Assembly: GCF_036588685.1 (NCBI RefSeq)
Contig: NC_086386.1
Span: forward strand, 21,472,931-21,536,930
DNA: 64,000 nt
Reading direction: 5' to 3'
DNA from: Mytilus trossulus
Taxonomy: Eukaryota > Mollusca > Bivalvia > Mytilida > Mytilidae
The notes beneath the pieces were generated by a model. It did not search any database. It was not told where the DNA came from and saw only the letters and a list, made by a program, of their open reading frames with translations. A program made the position numbers and the translations under genes. This document shows positions 42,481-55,244 of the stretch, piece after piece. Positions within the stretch are counted from its first letter, which is position 1; every line of letters begins with the position of its first letter.

Positions 42481-43825
42481 TTTTTGTAAGGCCCATCAAC
42501 TTGATTATCATAATCCAGTAATAGAAAGAATCATTTCAGAATTCAGAACTGACTACAATAGGTTAAATAAATACTGCCAGCAAATAGACCAATCTTTCAA
42601 ACGCCTTATTGTGAATGTCCTATTCTATATTCAACGACTTTTTATCAACAACGTTTACAGATTTTGTTCAAATACAACTAAGATTCACATTAAGGTATGT
42701 CTGTGCATGCCTTTAAATATTGGCGTGAATTGACAAAAAAAACCATCTGTTAAACAAAGAGCAGTGTAAAGCCGATGTAGGTAATAAATATATATCTCTC
42801 ATGACGCGTTAAATGTACAAAGGAGTGAAGAAATGTCACCTTGGGTTACAATGAGGAACAAACAATGTTTAAATGTTTATCTATATCAATGAAGCTGATC
42901 ATATATAAGCGTATATACTATAATTCTATACCTATAGAAAAACTAGTGAAAGGGGAGGAATCAGTTAAACAGGTTCATCAAATAAATATTTCTATCGATA
43001 AAAAATCTATTAATCTGATTTATGAAATATATGTAAGCCATTTTTTATTACATGTACCTTATTGAAGAAGAAAAGCAGATTCAATACTGAATTGATTTTT
43101 TATGATAAATTTATTATTCATTTGAACAGTGGTAAACTACTGTTACCTTTACTTATTTTGTTTTTACAAGAATCCATTGTACCTTTTACAGAATGTATCA
43201 AGGGTGACATTTTCTCAGCTAGTTTAAATAAAACAGAAAGAAATATTTACGTAAGTAGGAAGATAAGTAGGTAAGTCAGTGTAGTTGTATCCAACATTTT
43301 ATGATAAATATAAAGAGCGAAAAACACTTAAAGAGTAACAACTCAGTCTCAGCATTTAGCCCGGTTGATCGGTGAAAAAATGCTCAAATCATGAGGAAAG
43401 CATCAAATATGCATGATGGTACATTTTTTTTGTACTGAGCAATATTAGCTATGGGACCCAACCTCAACAGTTAATAGGGCGGCTTATTCCAAGATGGCCG
43501 CCATAATTTCTAAAATATTTTCCAGAATTGCACTAACCTCAGTGGATTTGGTGCTGGAAGCACAACATTCAACATATTTGTATGACTTGGTTTACTTAGC
43601 AAGATTTTGTTTTGATCTATCATCGACATTTAAAATGGCAACTTTTTTTCAAAATTGCTGACTTGAATAATAAGCAAATATTAATTCTTAAGAATTTACC
43701 TAAATATAAGCATTTTTGTTAAAGTTCTTTTTGTCTTGAGTCAATATTTTGCAATTTGATATATTATACAGTAATTTGAGAATTGTATAAAAACATAACA
43801 GTGAGAAGGCAGGAGTTCGGACAAC

Positions 43826-46600
43826 GTGGACAAGAACATTGACAGACAACGACAGAAACTGAATATTGAGAAACCCACAGCTGAAGACACTTTAACAGAG
43901 AACAACTCAGGTATGACTAATCAACAGTTGTACCAAGCAGTTTTAGCAGATAGGATATATAATGCTCAAAGAACAGCAGAGATTGACCGCAGTATAAAGC
44001 AGATCGAAGCGTGAATTGATTAAGTGTGTGTTTGTTTCATAACGATGCAAGCTGAATAGAAAGAGTCAATGCAAATTAGTAATTAACAGATGGGAGCAAT
44101 ATCTCAGCAACTTCAGAAGACTGAAGACAGGATAGACCACAAGGCAAGATGTAAGTGCTTTGCAGACCAATGAGAAATTTAATGTCGTGGTAAGGCGGAA
44201 GGACACTCTGACATCAACTGAGGGAGGAGACACATCCAAATGCATTTAAACAGCAGTGTACTTTCAAACAAATGGAATTTCTTAGTGGACAAGAGAAATA
44301 AAGAAGTTAAAATTCCTGCAATGAACACATCATCTATAGTAAGCCTAAATTTGACCTTGGATCTGTCCCTATTAGTTTGCATGAACCAGCATCAAATGCA
44401 CCAACTCTATTGAGCGCAAATTTGTTGTTTTCAACTTAAGTCGAAAGTCCTATGTCAGGGCCCGTGGCCCTCTATGAGACAGTTCAAATTATTCAACAAC
44501 AACTTCCTTTTAAGGGACATACTTCTAGAACCTATAGTACTGATCAAGGATACCACCTACTATGATACAATCATATTTGGTTCATATTTGGTTCAGAGCA
44601 GCACAGCATACCAGAAACAATTGGCTGTAAGTGGATCTATCTAGATTATACGATGCTGACTTCAGTGCATACTAACAATATCATCCCGGTCGGGTCAACG
44701 GCAAATTATCCTCTTCCAATATTTATGACTCAAATTATGACAATCTCGTCAGCTCCTGGAGCTGACGCAGGCTTGCAACAACAGTAAGCTGACTCCACTG
44801 ACCGATCCAGGAACAGGTTAAGGAAACCAAAAATACGTAAGCTCTTCTTCAGAATCCTCTTTGGAGAGAGAATATACTCGCAAGACAATAATTGTAGAAG
44901 AAGCGATCGGAGCCGAAGCCCACAGCTCCCAAAAATGCATATAGTCAATGGAAGAGGATCCATGATTAATGAGGCATTCATTTATCAATTTGAACGAACT
45001 GCCGGTGGACGACAATGGGAAAACCGGTAATAGGTGTGCAGGCTCCGAGATTGCCTGGCCGATGTTGCCTTGGCGTATGTTCGCAAGATAAACACAGATG
45101 ATGATGCCAAGGCCTTAAGAAAATCATTGATGCAGCACTTCAACAAGAAAGACGATCAGACCAGATTGGAACTTAAGCATTCCTCCGAGGATGTAGAGAC
45201 AATTATTCTTCGGGGCATGTAATAGAGAGTAACATAAAAACGATCAATAAGGCGTTAAAACAATTGAAAACCTTAAAAGCCATCCTGATGGCATTATATG
45301 GATCAAAAAGTGTCAACTATGCCTTAATGTCTTCTCTGCTTATAGCGTAGTATCACCGACCGGTAAAGGGAATATGAGATCCGTAACCTCACTCACATTG
45401 TCTTAAAACAAGCTGATAATATGATTTCAACTAATCAGCGTTACCGTGGATAGACCGATCAACATATACTTGGGCCTTCTTATAAGTATAATCGTGGAAG
45501 ATCACCAGATCAAAATACACGTAGAAGATCCCTGAGCAATATAAGTGCGGTAGATCGCAAGGAAGAAATGCACCCAAGTTATCGACTAGCAACACCCTAA
45601 CCAAGCCAGAGATCATATAGTCCGTAAGGTAAATGATCAGTTCCCCCATGGACAAACTAAAGAAATCCCGGTTATTTCAGGCAACGGTCACCTTCACCAC
45701 CAGAATACAGAGCAAATCAAAGCACATCCCTTACAACGAAATCTTTAAACAGCAACGGGTCGTGCAAGTTCAAATCCCAAGTCCATTCGCCATGAAACGT
45801 CACCTCATGACAAAACCGAACAGAGGCACAAGACCTCGTCTGATATTATCTATCAGTTGTCGATAAAACCTAGCAGTACGAGGTACTAAACTAGAATGTG
45901 AACATCATGTGAGCATGATCGTTTATACTGCTGCAATGATTAGTAAATGAGAAATTAATTCCAGCAGATAATAAAGATTCGGAGACCGTAACTCTATGTA
46001 ATTTGGGTGAACATATGGTTACTGGGAAGATTATAAGGAACACTTCTCTCGACATTGAGTAAACATGCAATGGGATGTGTGCAAAGCGCCGTTAACAGCG
46101 ACGATGTTATACTTGGGCTAGATATTCTAGACACACTGGGGATCACTGGGCGCATTGATAAATCTGAGTACTCCCACAATTGCTATCAACAACAAAGTGA
46201 TGAATGCGGCAATTGTTAACAGTCGAGACTAGATTTGAACTAAGCAAATGCATAAAACGAACCATCACAGTTCCGAGAAACTATGACGTTACTGTTACCA
46301 TTAAAGCAAATTAAAGGGCTTACCAGAAGTTCATTTTAGAAGCATGCTCACTAACTAGTTGCGCCTTTATTTCGACGTAGTTTGAAAAGGAAATAGTTTC
46401 CCCTGAACCATTTTAAATGATGGCAATCGTCACATCCGCCTTGAGAAAGGTACACCTATTAGTTACATAGAGTTATTTTACGATATAGTGGGTACGGCAG
46501 ATGAAAACCCGATAAGTGAATAAGGACGTGGCATTGAAGAGACCCGAGACAAGATGCACACGGAACTGCCTCAAAGTTCAAATAAGTTACCTAACATGCC
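43826..46600 (+). pseudogene. Decayed LTR-retrotransposon gag-protease remnant (Ty3/gypsy-like)
   Basis: Fragments lie in order on the plus strand in shifting frames. A helical N-terminal piece (43826-44014) comes first. A capsid-like segment follows at 45034-45222 (CLADVALAYVRKI, ALRKSLMQHFNKKDD). A basic region at 45480-45580 has a degenerate zinc-knuckle-like KCGRSQGR. The protease tail is at 46105-46170 (DDVILGLDILDTLGI, the usual LGxDxL element). At 45928-45942 the expected Asp-Thr-Gly-Ala site reads Tyr-Thr-Ala-Ala, so the catalytic Asp is lost. Many stops and frameshifts; no reverse transcriptase, integrase or LTRs were seen. It is inactive. Assignment rests on the protease tail and gag pattern. 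Confidence 0.6.
44746..44766. repeat. Perfect 21-bp palindrome
   Basis: cgtcagctcc, a central t, then ggagctgacg: 10-bp arms, inside the gag-protease remnant. Confidence 0.7.
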
Positions 46601-46907
46601 ACCACATTTAACCTATATCAACGTTCAATCGACTCACTTCAACCTATTTCATTCCAACTATTAAAATTGAAAGCAATTGAAGAACAATTCCAATAACATG
46701 TCACATATTGATTAACGTTTTGATTTTCACTACTTGTTTTTTGTATATGCAGCCATATTTGCAAGTGTAAGCATTTTAGAAATAACCAAACTATTGATTT
46801 TATCTTAAATTTCATTGAAAACAAATTCAAGAACATGAAGACCATTTTTAAAGAATTATCGCTGACTTTAATTTCCGAAATTATGTAGAATACCTTGCGG
46901 ACAATCT

Positions 46908-46934
46908 TGATATATATATATATATATATATATG
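46908..46934. repeat. (TA)n microsatellite
   Basis: About 12 TA units ending in tatgtcg. Confidence 0.85.
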
Positions 46935-47538
46935 TCGTTTTTTCCGCCTTTTTGAGGTTTTGAATATGGCAGCCATATTGGATTTTTTATAGTCGGTCCA
47001 TAGCTGAAATCAAAGGGTATACAACCAAAAAATACTGTGCAAAGTTTCATGCTTTCCTCGTCAACTGATAAATTCTTATCTATATCTGTACCAAACTGGA
47101 CGTTTGCATATTTTAAACATTCTATCAAATATATAGGAAGAGTTTTATACTTGACAGCTTGTAGTAAGTATCTAAACAATTAACATGATATATATCACCC
47201 AAACTAACAGACTGAGTGTACATTAGTCTTTTGTGTCCGCAGTTACAACATTTTTCATTGAACATGTACAAATACATGTGTAAAAGAATATTTCTCATTT
47301 TTTTTTTCTTTTTCGAAGATAAACAAACATATACCACTGAAAGGTCCAGTTCTCAACATTACATATTACACGGAATATTACAATACATCATTACAGCTAC
47401 AAGTCGATATAAGAGTACAAAAGGAATTGTATGGTTTAAATCTTCATAAAACATGACCAAGTATTGTCTAACCTATAATTATAACCCTTTCCAAACATAT
47501 ACTTCGGAGCTGTATATTGTACACATGTGTGAGCGGTG

Positions 47539-47739
47539 GACAAGGGGTTGAAATCAGGAACTGTGGAGTCAAAGACCGAGTGCAGGCACAGAAAGTGTGT
47601 GGAAATAGAGACTTGCTGGAAAAGTTTTTTGACCGATTTTTGTATGGGAGTTTTGGGTAAAGAAGTAAAAGCAGATGCGATTGGGAGAGATGAGAAGGAC
47701 AGTGCAAAACAAGGAACCTCCTGTCAACCCCTTGTGTCC
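47539..47739. other. GC-richer stretch, no identified product
   Basis: Both strands are open here (plus 47536-47793, minus 47468-47773), with higher GC than the flanks. Inverted 10-mers caaggggttg (47541-47550) and caaccccttg (47725-47734) border it. No protein family recognised; it could be an old insertion. Confidence 0.35.
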
Positions 47740-48359
47740 GATATGTTGTGTAAGAGTTTTTTACTGTCTTCATTTTTTCAAGATACTGTCTAGGTATTGT
47801 AATCTTCTGGTTTAATTTTTTTTATTGTCTATGCAAGAGGTATGATTTCTCGTTTTTCTAGTATCCATATCAATGTAAATGAATAATGTTGTAAATCGTA
47901 GAAAAATCAATTGTTTCAGATGTATGGGGCTAATTATTGTGTTTCTTGTGTGAATACCACTACGGAATAGATTACCCTCGAGTATTAAATTAAATACCGC
48001 TGTATGTAATGCATTCGGTATATTTAGTATTGTGTTATGAAGAAGACAATAATTATGTAAGGTATTTTGATGGGTGCATTACTACTTTTAATTTCGTTCT
48101 TATTTCTATAGTCATTAGTGATAATTGTAGTCATTATTCAACCGCATAAGAATGACTACAATATGTAGTATTGTCCCGAGAGAAAAACGCGATAATTCAG
48201 TGCCAGTTTATAATTTACAAGGTATCTTAATCTGTCAACCCATACATTGCTTATAACAAAAGCATGATAAAACAGTACATATAGAGTATACAGAGCGGTA
48301 AAGTATAAGCCAAACAGTAACGGAATAGAGCTTTAATTACTGATTTTAATATGAAAAAA

Positions 48360-49210
48360 GGCAGATGTGGTATGACAGCCATTTGGGACAATGAATCATC
48401 AAAGATCAACTGAAATGGATTTAAGCAAGTATAGGCAACCGTATGGCCTTCAACAACGAAAAAAACTAATACCGTATATAAATATAAAAAAGAAGATGTG
48501 GTGTGATTCCACAAGACAAATGACACAGAAATTAACAACTATAGATCACCGCACGGCCTTCAGTAATGAACAAATCCTGTACCACATAGTCATCTATAAA
48601 AACCAAATAATTTAAACGAGAAAACTAACGGCATAATGTATGTACAACCAAATGAACAAATAACAAATGTGTAAAACATCAACAAACTACTATCACTGAG
48701 TTACAAGCTCCTGACTTAAGCTTGGATCAGGCGCATACATGCAAAATGTGGCGAGGTTAAACCTGTTAGCGGGATCCTAACCGTCTCCCTAACCTTGGAC
48801 AGTTGTGTGTCCCGAGAGAAACATACGAACGAACCATAAAAGTCAGTTGAAAAAGTCTTAACTCATCAGATGGATACAAATAGAAAAAAATCTAAGAATA
48901 AAAGACCACCGACATGAAAAAATATAAAAAAAATCAATCACAAAACCAATTCAACGAACTTATTTATAACAAAACAATCCGCGAAAATCAAATACACTTA
49001 CATGAACCAAAGACTACATGTACCACTTAACTTTAGGTTCCTGACTTGGGACAGGCACGTGCACATACAGAATTTTGCTGGGCTAATCATGTTTGTTGCC
49101 ACAAACTCCACCCTTTTTTGGAACAGTAGTGTTACGGCACAGCCTAACAACCAATACAAATCATTTGATAAAGGCTCCACTAATCAGATAGATACAAAGG
49201 AAAAATGAAA
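48360..49210 (+). repeat. Cluster of 'gatgtggt..gccaatgagac' family repeats
   Basis: At least two partial copies (near 48360 and 48490) carry gatgtggt, 'gacacagaaattaacaact', the 'cggccttca' block and the 'caaactcctgactt' style 3' part; a further 3' part lies near 49030. Relatives occur near 6015, 20993, 51660, 52690, 53585, 55245, 55518, 57890 and 60515. ORFs within are repeat-borne. Confidence 0.5.
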
Positions 49211-49329
49211 TTAAAACACAGACAGGACATGGCAGAGTATGTATCCATCTCTAATCCCTAACAATAAAAAAAAGACATTAAGTACAGTTCTGAGACTACT
49301 CGCATGTTATGACAATTAGTTCAAATCAA

Positions 49330-49770
49330 TTATCACCAATGAATTCCAAAACAAAAAAGTGAGCATTTATTAGATATTTCGTCTTCTTTTATCTGGACAC
49401 TTACAATCATCTATATATATGCTACAGGACTGTTTATAATGTTGTTTCATCTTCGATGATCTCTTTTGCATCATTTAACGATAATGGTCGGTACTATACA
49501 TTACTTTCGAAATAGACGTCTTTTCGGTTTTTTTGGACGATAAAATATTTCTTTAGTATAGGACATCTATGTTTATATTTTCTGTTTGCAAGAATGATAT
49601 TTGTTATAAGCTTTTACTTTTTTTACATCAGTTTTGGTGACAATTGTATATGTTTCTTATGAATTCGAAAACAAACAATGGGACATCTACATGTATTAGA
49701 CATTTCGTCTTCTTTCGTCAGGACATCAAATCATCTATATAAGCCCGGAACCACTTTCTGTTTATGATTT
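49330..49770 (+). repeat. Diverged direct repeat, about 310-bp spacing
   Basis: Two blocks share gaattc.aaaacaaa, tagayatttcgtcttctttt and atcatctatata (49339-49420 and 49658-49745). Confidence 0.55.
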
Positions 49771-50306
49771 TTGCATGCAGATATAAAATCTTTAGCCCAA
49801 TCTTTTCATAAATACGTAGATTGCCCCCTGTAGGAAAATCGACTTTTATTCAATGTGAAATGCAGTGTAATAATCTCATGATTTAAATGAGACTATCACA
49901 GCTCAACTGAAGTATTAAATAAAAATAAGATAGGCCTTATTTCATTCTGCTTCTGAAAGCACCATTTCGAAGTAGGACAATAATTATTGCTTAATATATT
50001 TTCATTTTCTCGGAACAAAAAGGATTAAACTAAATTCAAATATATTTATGAAGTATTATCCGCAATACAATACATATAACATTTAATATTACTAATTGAA
50101 TGTGAAAATACACTATATATTATATAAACAGAACAAATGTTACTAAAATATACTGAAAAACGAAAGGGCATATAGAAAGAAAAGAAAGAGATACAATTAA
50201 ATAATGATGATGATTACTGTTTCACCTGCTACTTACAATAGTACACATACAGAAGCAGTAAATTAATATCAAATGAAAAAATGATATATATAAAACAAAA
50301 ACTCAC

Positions 50307-50370
50307 CTATGTAGTCAATCTTCAAAATTATGGAAATGAATAATTTGATCGCAAATATATTCAAATTCAT
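50307..50370 (-). CDS. Signal-peptide exon, possible remote first exon of gene B
   Basis: ATG at the complement of 50368-50370, 21 codons (MNLNIFAIKLFISIILK and onward), ending phase 1 at a consensus donor ATAG|gtgagt. Length, phase and hydrophobic pattern resemble exon 1 of gene A (61 nt). Joined to 34057 it restores Glu-Cys-x-Cys in frame across a 16.2-kb intron. No other minus-strand exon 2 of this family was seen between 36 and 50 kb. It could also belong to an unrelated gene. Confidence 0.42.
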
Positions 50371-53239
50371 GGCAAAACTTTTCTAAATATGAAATAGCAC
50401 CGTTCTCGATATTGTTCGATTATCACTAAATAAATCCTAAAATAACACTATCACATGGCATCCATTGTTGTCTTGTAAACAAAAGAACAAGTAGGACACA
50501 AATTAGGTTACTAATTACAGTACATGTGGAAAAAATACATAAAAATTAACACTGACTCCTATAAATTACAGTACTGAAATCGAATACCGTTTGAATATTG
50601 ATAATCATTTAACCGTTGATTTTCAATTTCAATAGCAAGGTGCGTCACGGATTTTTGTCTCGATAAAATCTGTCATGGGCTCAGAAGAGATTGTTCTTCT
50701 TAAATGACTATTAATTAAGATTTAAATTGTTAAGATCCATAACAACTATTCTTTTTTAACACAAATGATCTTATGAATATTCATAAAAAAGTTTTCACGT
50801 GTAGGTTTAACATGATCAGAGAGACTTTTAATTTCGAATAGGAAAATATTGTTTAATCAATCTCAAAAGGTGTATGACTTCGTAAAATTAAATGTAAAAA
50901 AAAGTATTCATTGGAAAATCTTATTCACTCTACAACGAAGGCAACAAATATTTTCTTTCAATTGGTTTTTCTCTAATATAAATCGATAGTTTCATCCGAT
51001 ATTACACTTTATTTGAAAGGGTCGAACAAGCTTCGGCTAAACAGTATAGACTAAACACAAACATATTTGAAATCTAATTGAAAGGACTTTCAGTAAGATC
51101 TTTGTGAGGTTATAAAAACGTTTGTATTGATTTACTAATGGTACATGCACATTTTCAATACCTTTCCTGTATTAACAAAACACTACAAGTCTTTAATTTG
51201 ATATTGGATATTTGCATGTGTTCAACTTGGTGAAAGGGACAAAACTCTATATATTTAAACTATAAAATATACATTTTTTTCCAATCGTGAAAATTCTTAT
51301 CAAAATTAAATGGGCGCAGATATAAGTTTTGAAATCACTATGGACACTATACTAGTACTATTACCGATGGGTCAAGACTTTTGAATAAAGTAGAAACTGG
51401 GACATTTCAATTGTGCTTACAAAGCATGTGAGCCAATAAGACAGGTTGATATTATAAACGATATAATAATATAATATATACTGTTTACTTGCATGTGTCT
51501 CTTCTGTTCGCTAGCATTTGATGTTGATCCTCGTTTCACGGAGATTTGCTAGAATTTGAGGTTACAGATACTACTCGTTAACAAGGAGACGTAGTAGTGA
51601 ATGTGGAACAGGATATACGTTTCTTAACACTTTTCAATTATATGGTTTTAAAAAAATAATAACAAATGACAAACGGGGAATGTGTCAATAAGACAAAAAG
51701 CATACCTAAGAGTAAAAAACAGCTCAAAGCCCCAAATGCAGGGGGAAAATACTACTTCAGCCTCATGGATGCCACCAAAATATTAAAAACAAACTACCAA
51801 AATTTACAAAAAATAAAGATTAGTTAAACAAAGGCTATATAGGTTTTTGACTTGGGACATTCGCAAAAATTGCGACGGGATTGAATGTATAGCCGACTAT
51901 AACTCTTTAATATTAAATATATCATGATTTCCTACGACTATTGTGTGTGCAAATATTGTATTATGTTACTGATTAGGTCCATTGATGAAGGACGACAAGT
52001 TTACAACAAAAGCGTTCAGTTTATATAATTATACATTATCAAACGGCAAAAGGGGAGCAACTCATCATAAATATGATCAAAAAGGATAGAGTAGTCGTTA
52101 CGTGATCAACTGCAGTTTATTTCACAAGAAATATGAAACATGAAACAAATTTAAAATAAAAAAGGGTTTGTGTTATCATACTTTTATTAAGACTTGGAAC
52201 TTCGTAAAAAAAATATTGTTGAATAAATACAAACGTGATAATTCAAGCATGTATATCTATAAACAGAAATCAGGATGAATGAGTATGGTCTGTTAAAAAC
52301 TAAAAACTGTAAAACTTACAACCAAGTGAAAAATGATTATCGTGTAAACAATGATTAGTTTACTCATTTTCTACCGTAATGAATCCATGTAGGATTTAAC
52401 ATAAAAATAAGAAAATTATCTATCCTCTGAGGACAAGAGGACGTGAAATTAAACAACTGTATTTGTCAGATCAACAGTTCATCCTCATAAATATTTAGAA
52501 CTTATATAAAAGAAGCCCTTCCCTAGCAAAACAAAACCAATCTTTAGACGTCATTGTTTTCTTAGACTACCGAACACATTTGCAGACACGAAACTTGTAT
52601 TGAAAGAGAAATATGTGATCAGCATTTGGAGACAAATTTGTTTATAATCATCGATTTTGCATTAAAAATTTAGGATTCTTCATACAGGATATGGTACATG
52701 TTGTATGATTGCCAATGAGACAAGAAAAATTAGGGATCATTTTGTTGGTTGAAATACTTACAAGTACCATAAACGTTTACTTCCACTTCATTTGAAATCC
52801 GAAGCATATTTGTCTCATTGGTAAGTATATTTATTCTACTAATTCTAATTTTTTCAGTAGATGATACATGTAACTATGTTAAAGCAAATTAATTGGTAAA
52901 TATGAATCGTCTAACCGTAAACATATTTTATTATGAAAACAGGCTCTCCATGACAAAGATTACATTCTACTTTTTCCGATAGTATTTTTTTTTTGTCACT
53001 AGTCTTTTTCTCTTGTAGAGATTTGTCTAACTCGCGATTATACCACGCCTTCTTATTTTAACACGATATACGACAAAAGTGACAAAATATTCACATAACA
53101 TTGTTAGCTTCCTGGGTTTTTTTTATAATTATAACAGTTAAGTAAACACTCAGCTGCCACCTATTGGTTGACGCCTGATTTTTTTTCAAAGGTGAATTTA
53201 GATTTCGAATATACACATGCACATATTTCAAAAGTGATG
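50371..53239. other. No gene recognised
   Basis: AT-rich DNA with short repeat fragments ('aatgtgtcaataagacaaaa' near 51680, 'gccaatgagacaag' near 52710). If the 50307-50370 exon is real, its promoter and 5' UTR should lie here, but no clear core promoter motif is visible. Confidence 0.45.
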
Positions 53240-53491
53240 AGGGGTCTCAGTGCCTGAGTGGTGTAAGTAGTTATTACTGTAATCACTAGCCAGTCAACAC
53301 TGATGTTGTGAGTTCGAACCCCGCTCGTGCGGGTGCACTCGACTCCAATCTTTATTGACAAGAATTGTCAGTTTTCCTATCGAAGGTCAGTGGTTTTCTC
53401 CGGGCACTCCGTCTTCCTCCACCAATTCAAATTGACCGCCACGACAAAGCTTAAAAGTTGCGTTAAAACTCCAAAAATCAATCAATCAATC
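53240..53491 (+). mobile_element. tRNA-derived SINE
   Basis: Pol III promoter boxes: A-like tgcctgagtgg (53251-53261) and B-like gagttcgaacccc (53310-53322). A conserved-looking central part follows (ttttctccgggcactccgtc, tcctccacca, gaccgccacgac, gcgttaaaact) and an (aatc)n tail at 53478-53491. This layout is typical of molluscan tRNA-SINEs. No clear target-site duplication. Confidence 0.78.
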
Positions 53492-53584
53492 TAAAGGGAT
53501 GCATCAAGAAACCCAATAAAACATGAAAACTCACAGGACAGTTTGCTCAATATCTATTTTTTTTTATTACAAATTAATTTAAAA

Positions 53585-53880
53585 AATAAGGAGATACAGT
53601 GTAAATGGCAATGAGACAGCTATCAACCAGAATTCAAATGAAGTGAACCATGCAACCTTCAACAACAAGAAAATCCCAAACCGTAAAGTCAGATATAAAT
53701 TCCCTCGACTGGAAAAATATGAAACCATCCAATTGTTAAAACTAATGCCGGCATAATCAATAACAAAACAATTTGCCGAAAACAAATATGACATATATGA
53801 ACCAAAGACGATCACTGACCTACAGGCTCTCGACTTTAGACAACCACAATAGTATGACATTGTTAAGCATAATTGAATGT
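53585..53880 (+). repeat. Dispersed repeat, 'gccaatgagac' family
   Basis: Contains tggcaatgagacagctatca, aaccatgcaaccttcaacaa and tgacctacaggctctcgact, the family order also seen at 48490-48720. Confidence 0.5.
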
Positions 53881-54218
53881 GCAAACATCGTCAATGTTTT
53901 AACTCTGGGACGGTGGTGTAATCGTACAACACAAAAACATGGGGATGTATAAATAAAATGGTTTTTAATTAAACGACCGAATAAATATCAACCAATCAGC
54001 GCTCTCGACATAAAATCGTTTCGATCTCACAGACGACAGTTACATGTTTCAAGTATGGCTGGAGCAGCAGAAGTAGCTACTGAAAAACGCTTTTCATAAA
54101 TATATTATATATAAATTATATATAATTATATATAAATATACTAAATAAATAAATGATTTGGAAAATACATTGAAGGTATAAAAAGTCATGAGAATTCCGA
54201 ATGCAATTAGGTTATATC

Positions 54219-54360
54219 CGGGCACTCTGGTTCTAAACTGTGGTTCCATCTGGGTTTTCTGGTTCAGAACCTTGGTTCTTTGGTTCGAAACCATGGTAAC
54301 TGGTTCAACATCCGGGTTGTTTGGTTAGGGCAACCCGACTTCTTGGTTCCATCTGGGTTC
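54219..54360. repeat. Dense GGTTC/CTGGTT degenerate repeat
   Basis: About a dozen GGTTC, GGTTT or GGGTT words at roughly 9-12-bp spacing, including near-palindromes ggttcagaacc and ggttcgaaacc. Confidence 0.55.
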
Positions 54361-54684
54361 TATTCTAGATCATTCTAATCTTCCCGTTGAAAATAACAGA
54401 AGATAACCGCAAGTCTCCGAATAAACAGGTAAATTAGGTCAAAGACGCTATAATTATTTTATAACATTAAACATTTAAGCATCGACGGGAAAGGAAGCTA
54501 TAAGGTATTTATCATCTCATTTTAATTATTCTGATAAGGAAACAAGATAAAAATAAAGCATCGTATAGATTTTTAAAACAAGTATACATGCAGTACATCG
54601 AGCATCCTTTTATTTAATTCAGTCGTTTTGTTTTCTTTTTTTCCCCTGTACGCATCCCTTATTTACGTAAATATGTCTAGACAG

Positions 54685-54815
54685 TGGCGGATCCAGAACT
54701 TTTCTCTAAGGGGGCCCGCTCCAATCATGCTTCAATGGTTCCCTATATAATCAACCAAATTTTTACCAACAAAAGGGGGGGGGGGGCTCCCCCTGAATTC
54801 ACCTATGCTAGAAGT
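54685..54815 (+). repeat. Dispersed 'ggcggatccaga' repeat with G-run
   Basis: Plus-strand copy of the 4092-4226 element: gtggcggatccagaactttt, gcttcaatggttccctatat, a run of G near 54775-54786, then cccctgaattcacctatg. Confidence 0.55.
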
Positions 54816-55244
54816 TTTAAAACCACCCAATGATAAAAGACATATATGTGGAAAGTGATGATCAAGTTGGTAAGCTTTAATTAGTTGGAAAAAAAGTTAT
54901 GAAATATAATAAAATGTATAATTTATATGTACAACAAATTTGTCAAATTTGATACTCATTCAGTCATTGTGAAGGGGATGCATATGATAATTTTGCCAAA
55001 AATAAAGAAATTAAAATTAAGATTGAATATTTTTATAATAAAATTGTGTGTACATGTGTTAATGACAGTGCTAGTGAGATTTGTATCACCAGCAAAATAG
55101 TCAGAATTTATGTGCTGGCGCCATGATTTAGGGGCATTTACACTAGTCCGTCTGTCTCGAACGTCCATAAACACGGGTTCCGCTCTCCCAACTTTATATT
55201 AGTTTGCCTCAACAAAATACTACAAAACTTTTACAAAATTAAAA

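Noticed and set aside
36000..50300. A third paralog of genes A and B
   Set aside because: I scanned for the exon 2 start (Cys-x-Cys after an AG|AATGTG acceptor on minus) and found none here. Only the lone signal exon at 50.3 kb remains.
53240..53330. Functional tRNA gene
   Set aside because: The B box is good, but the acceptor stem does not pair and the unit continues into a SINE body with an AATC tail.
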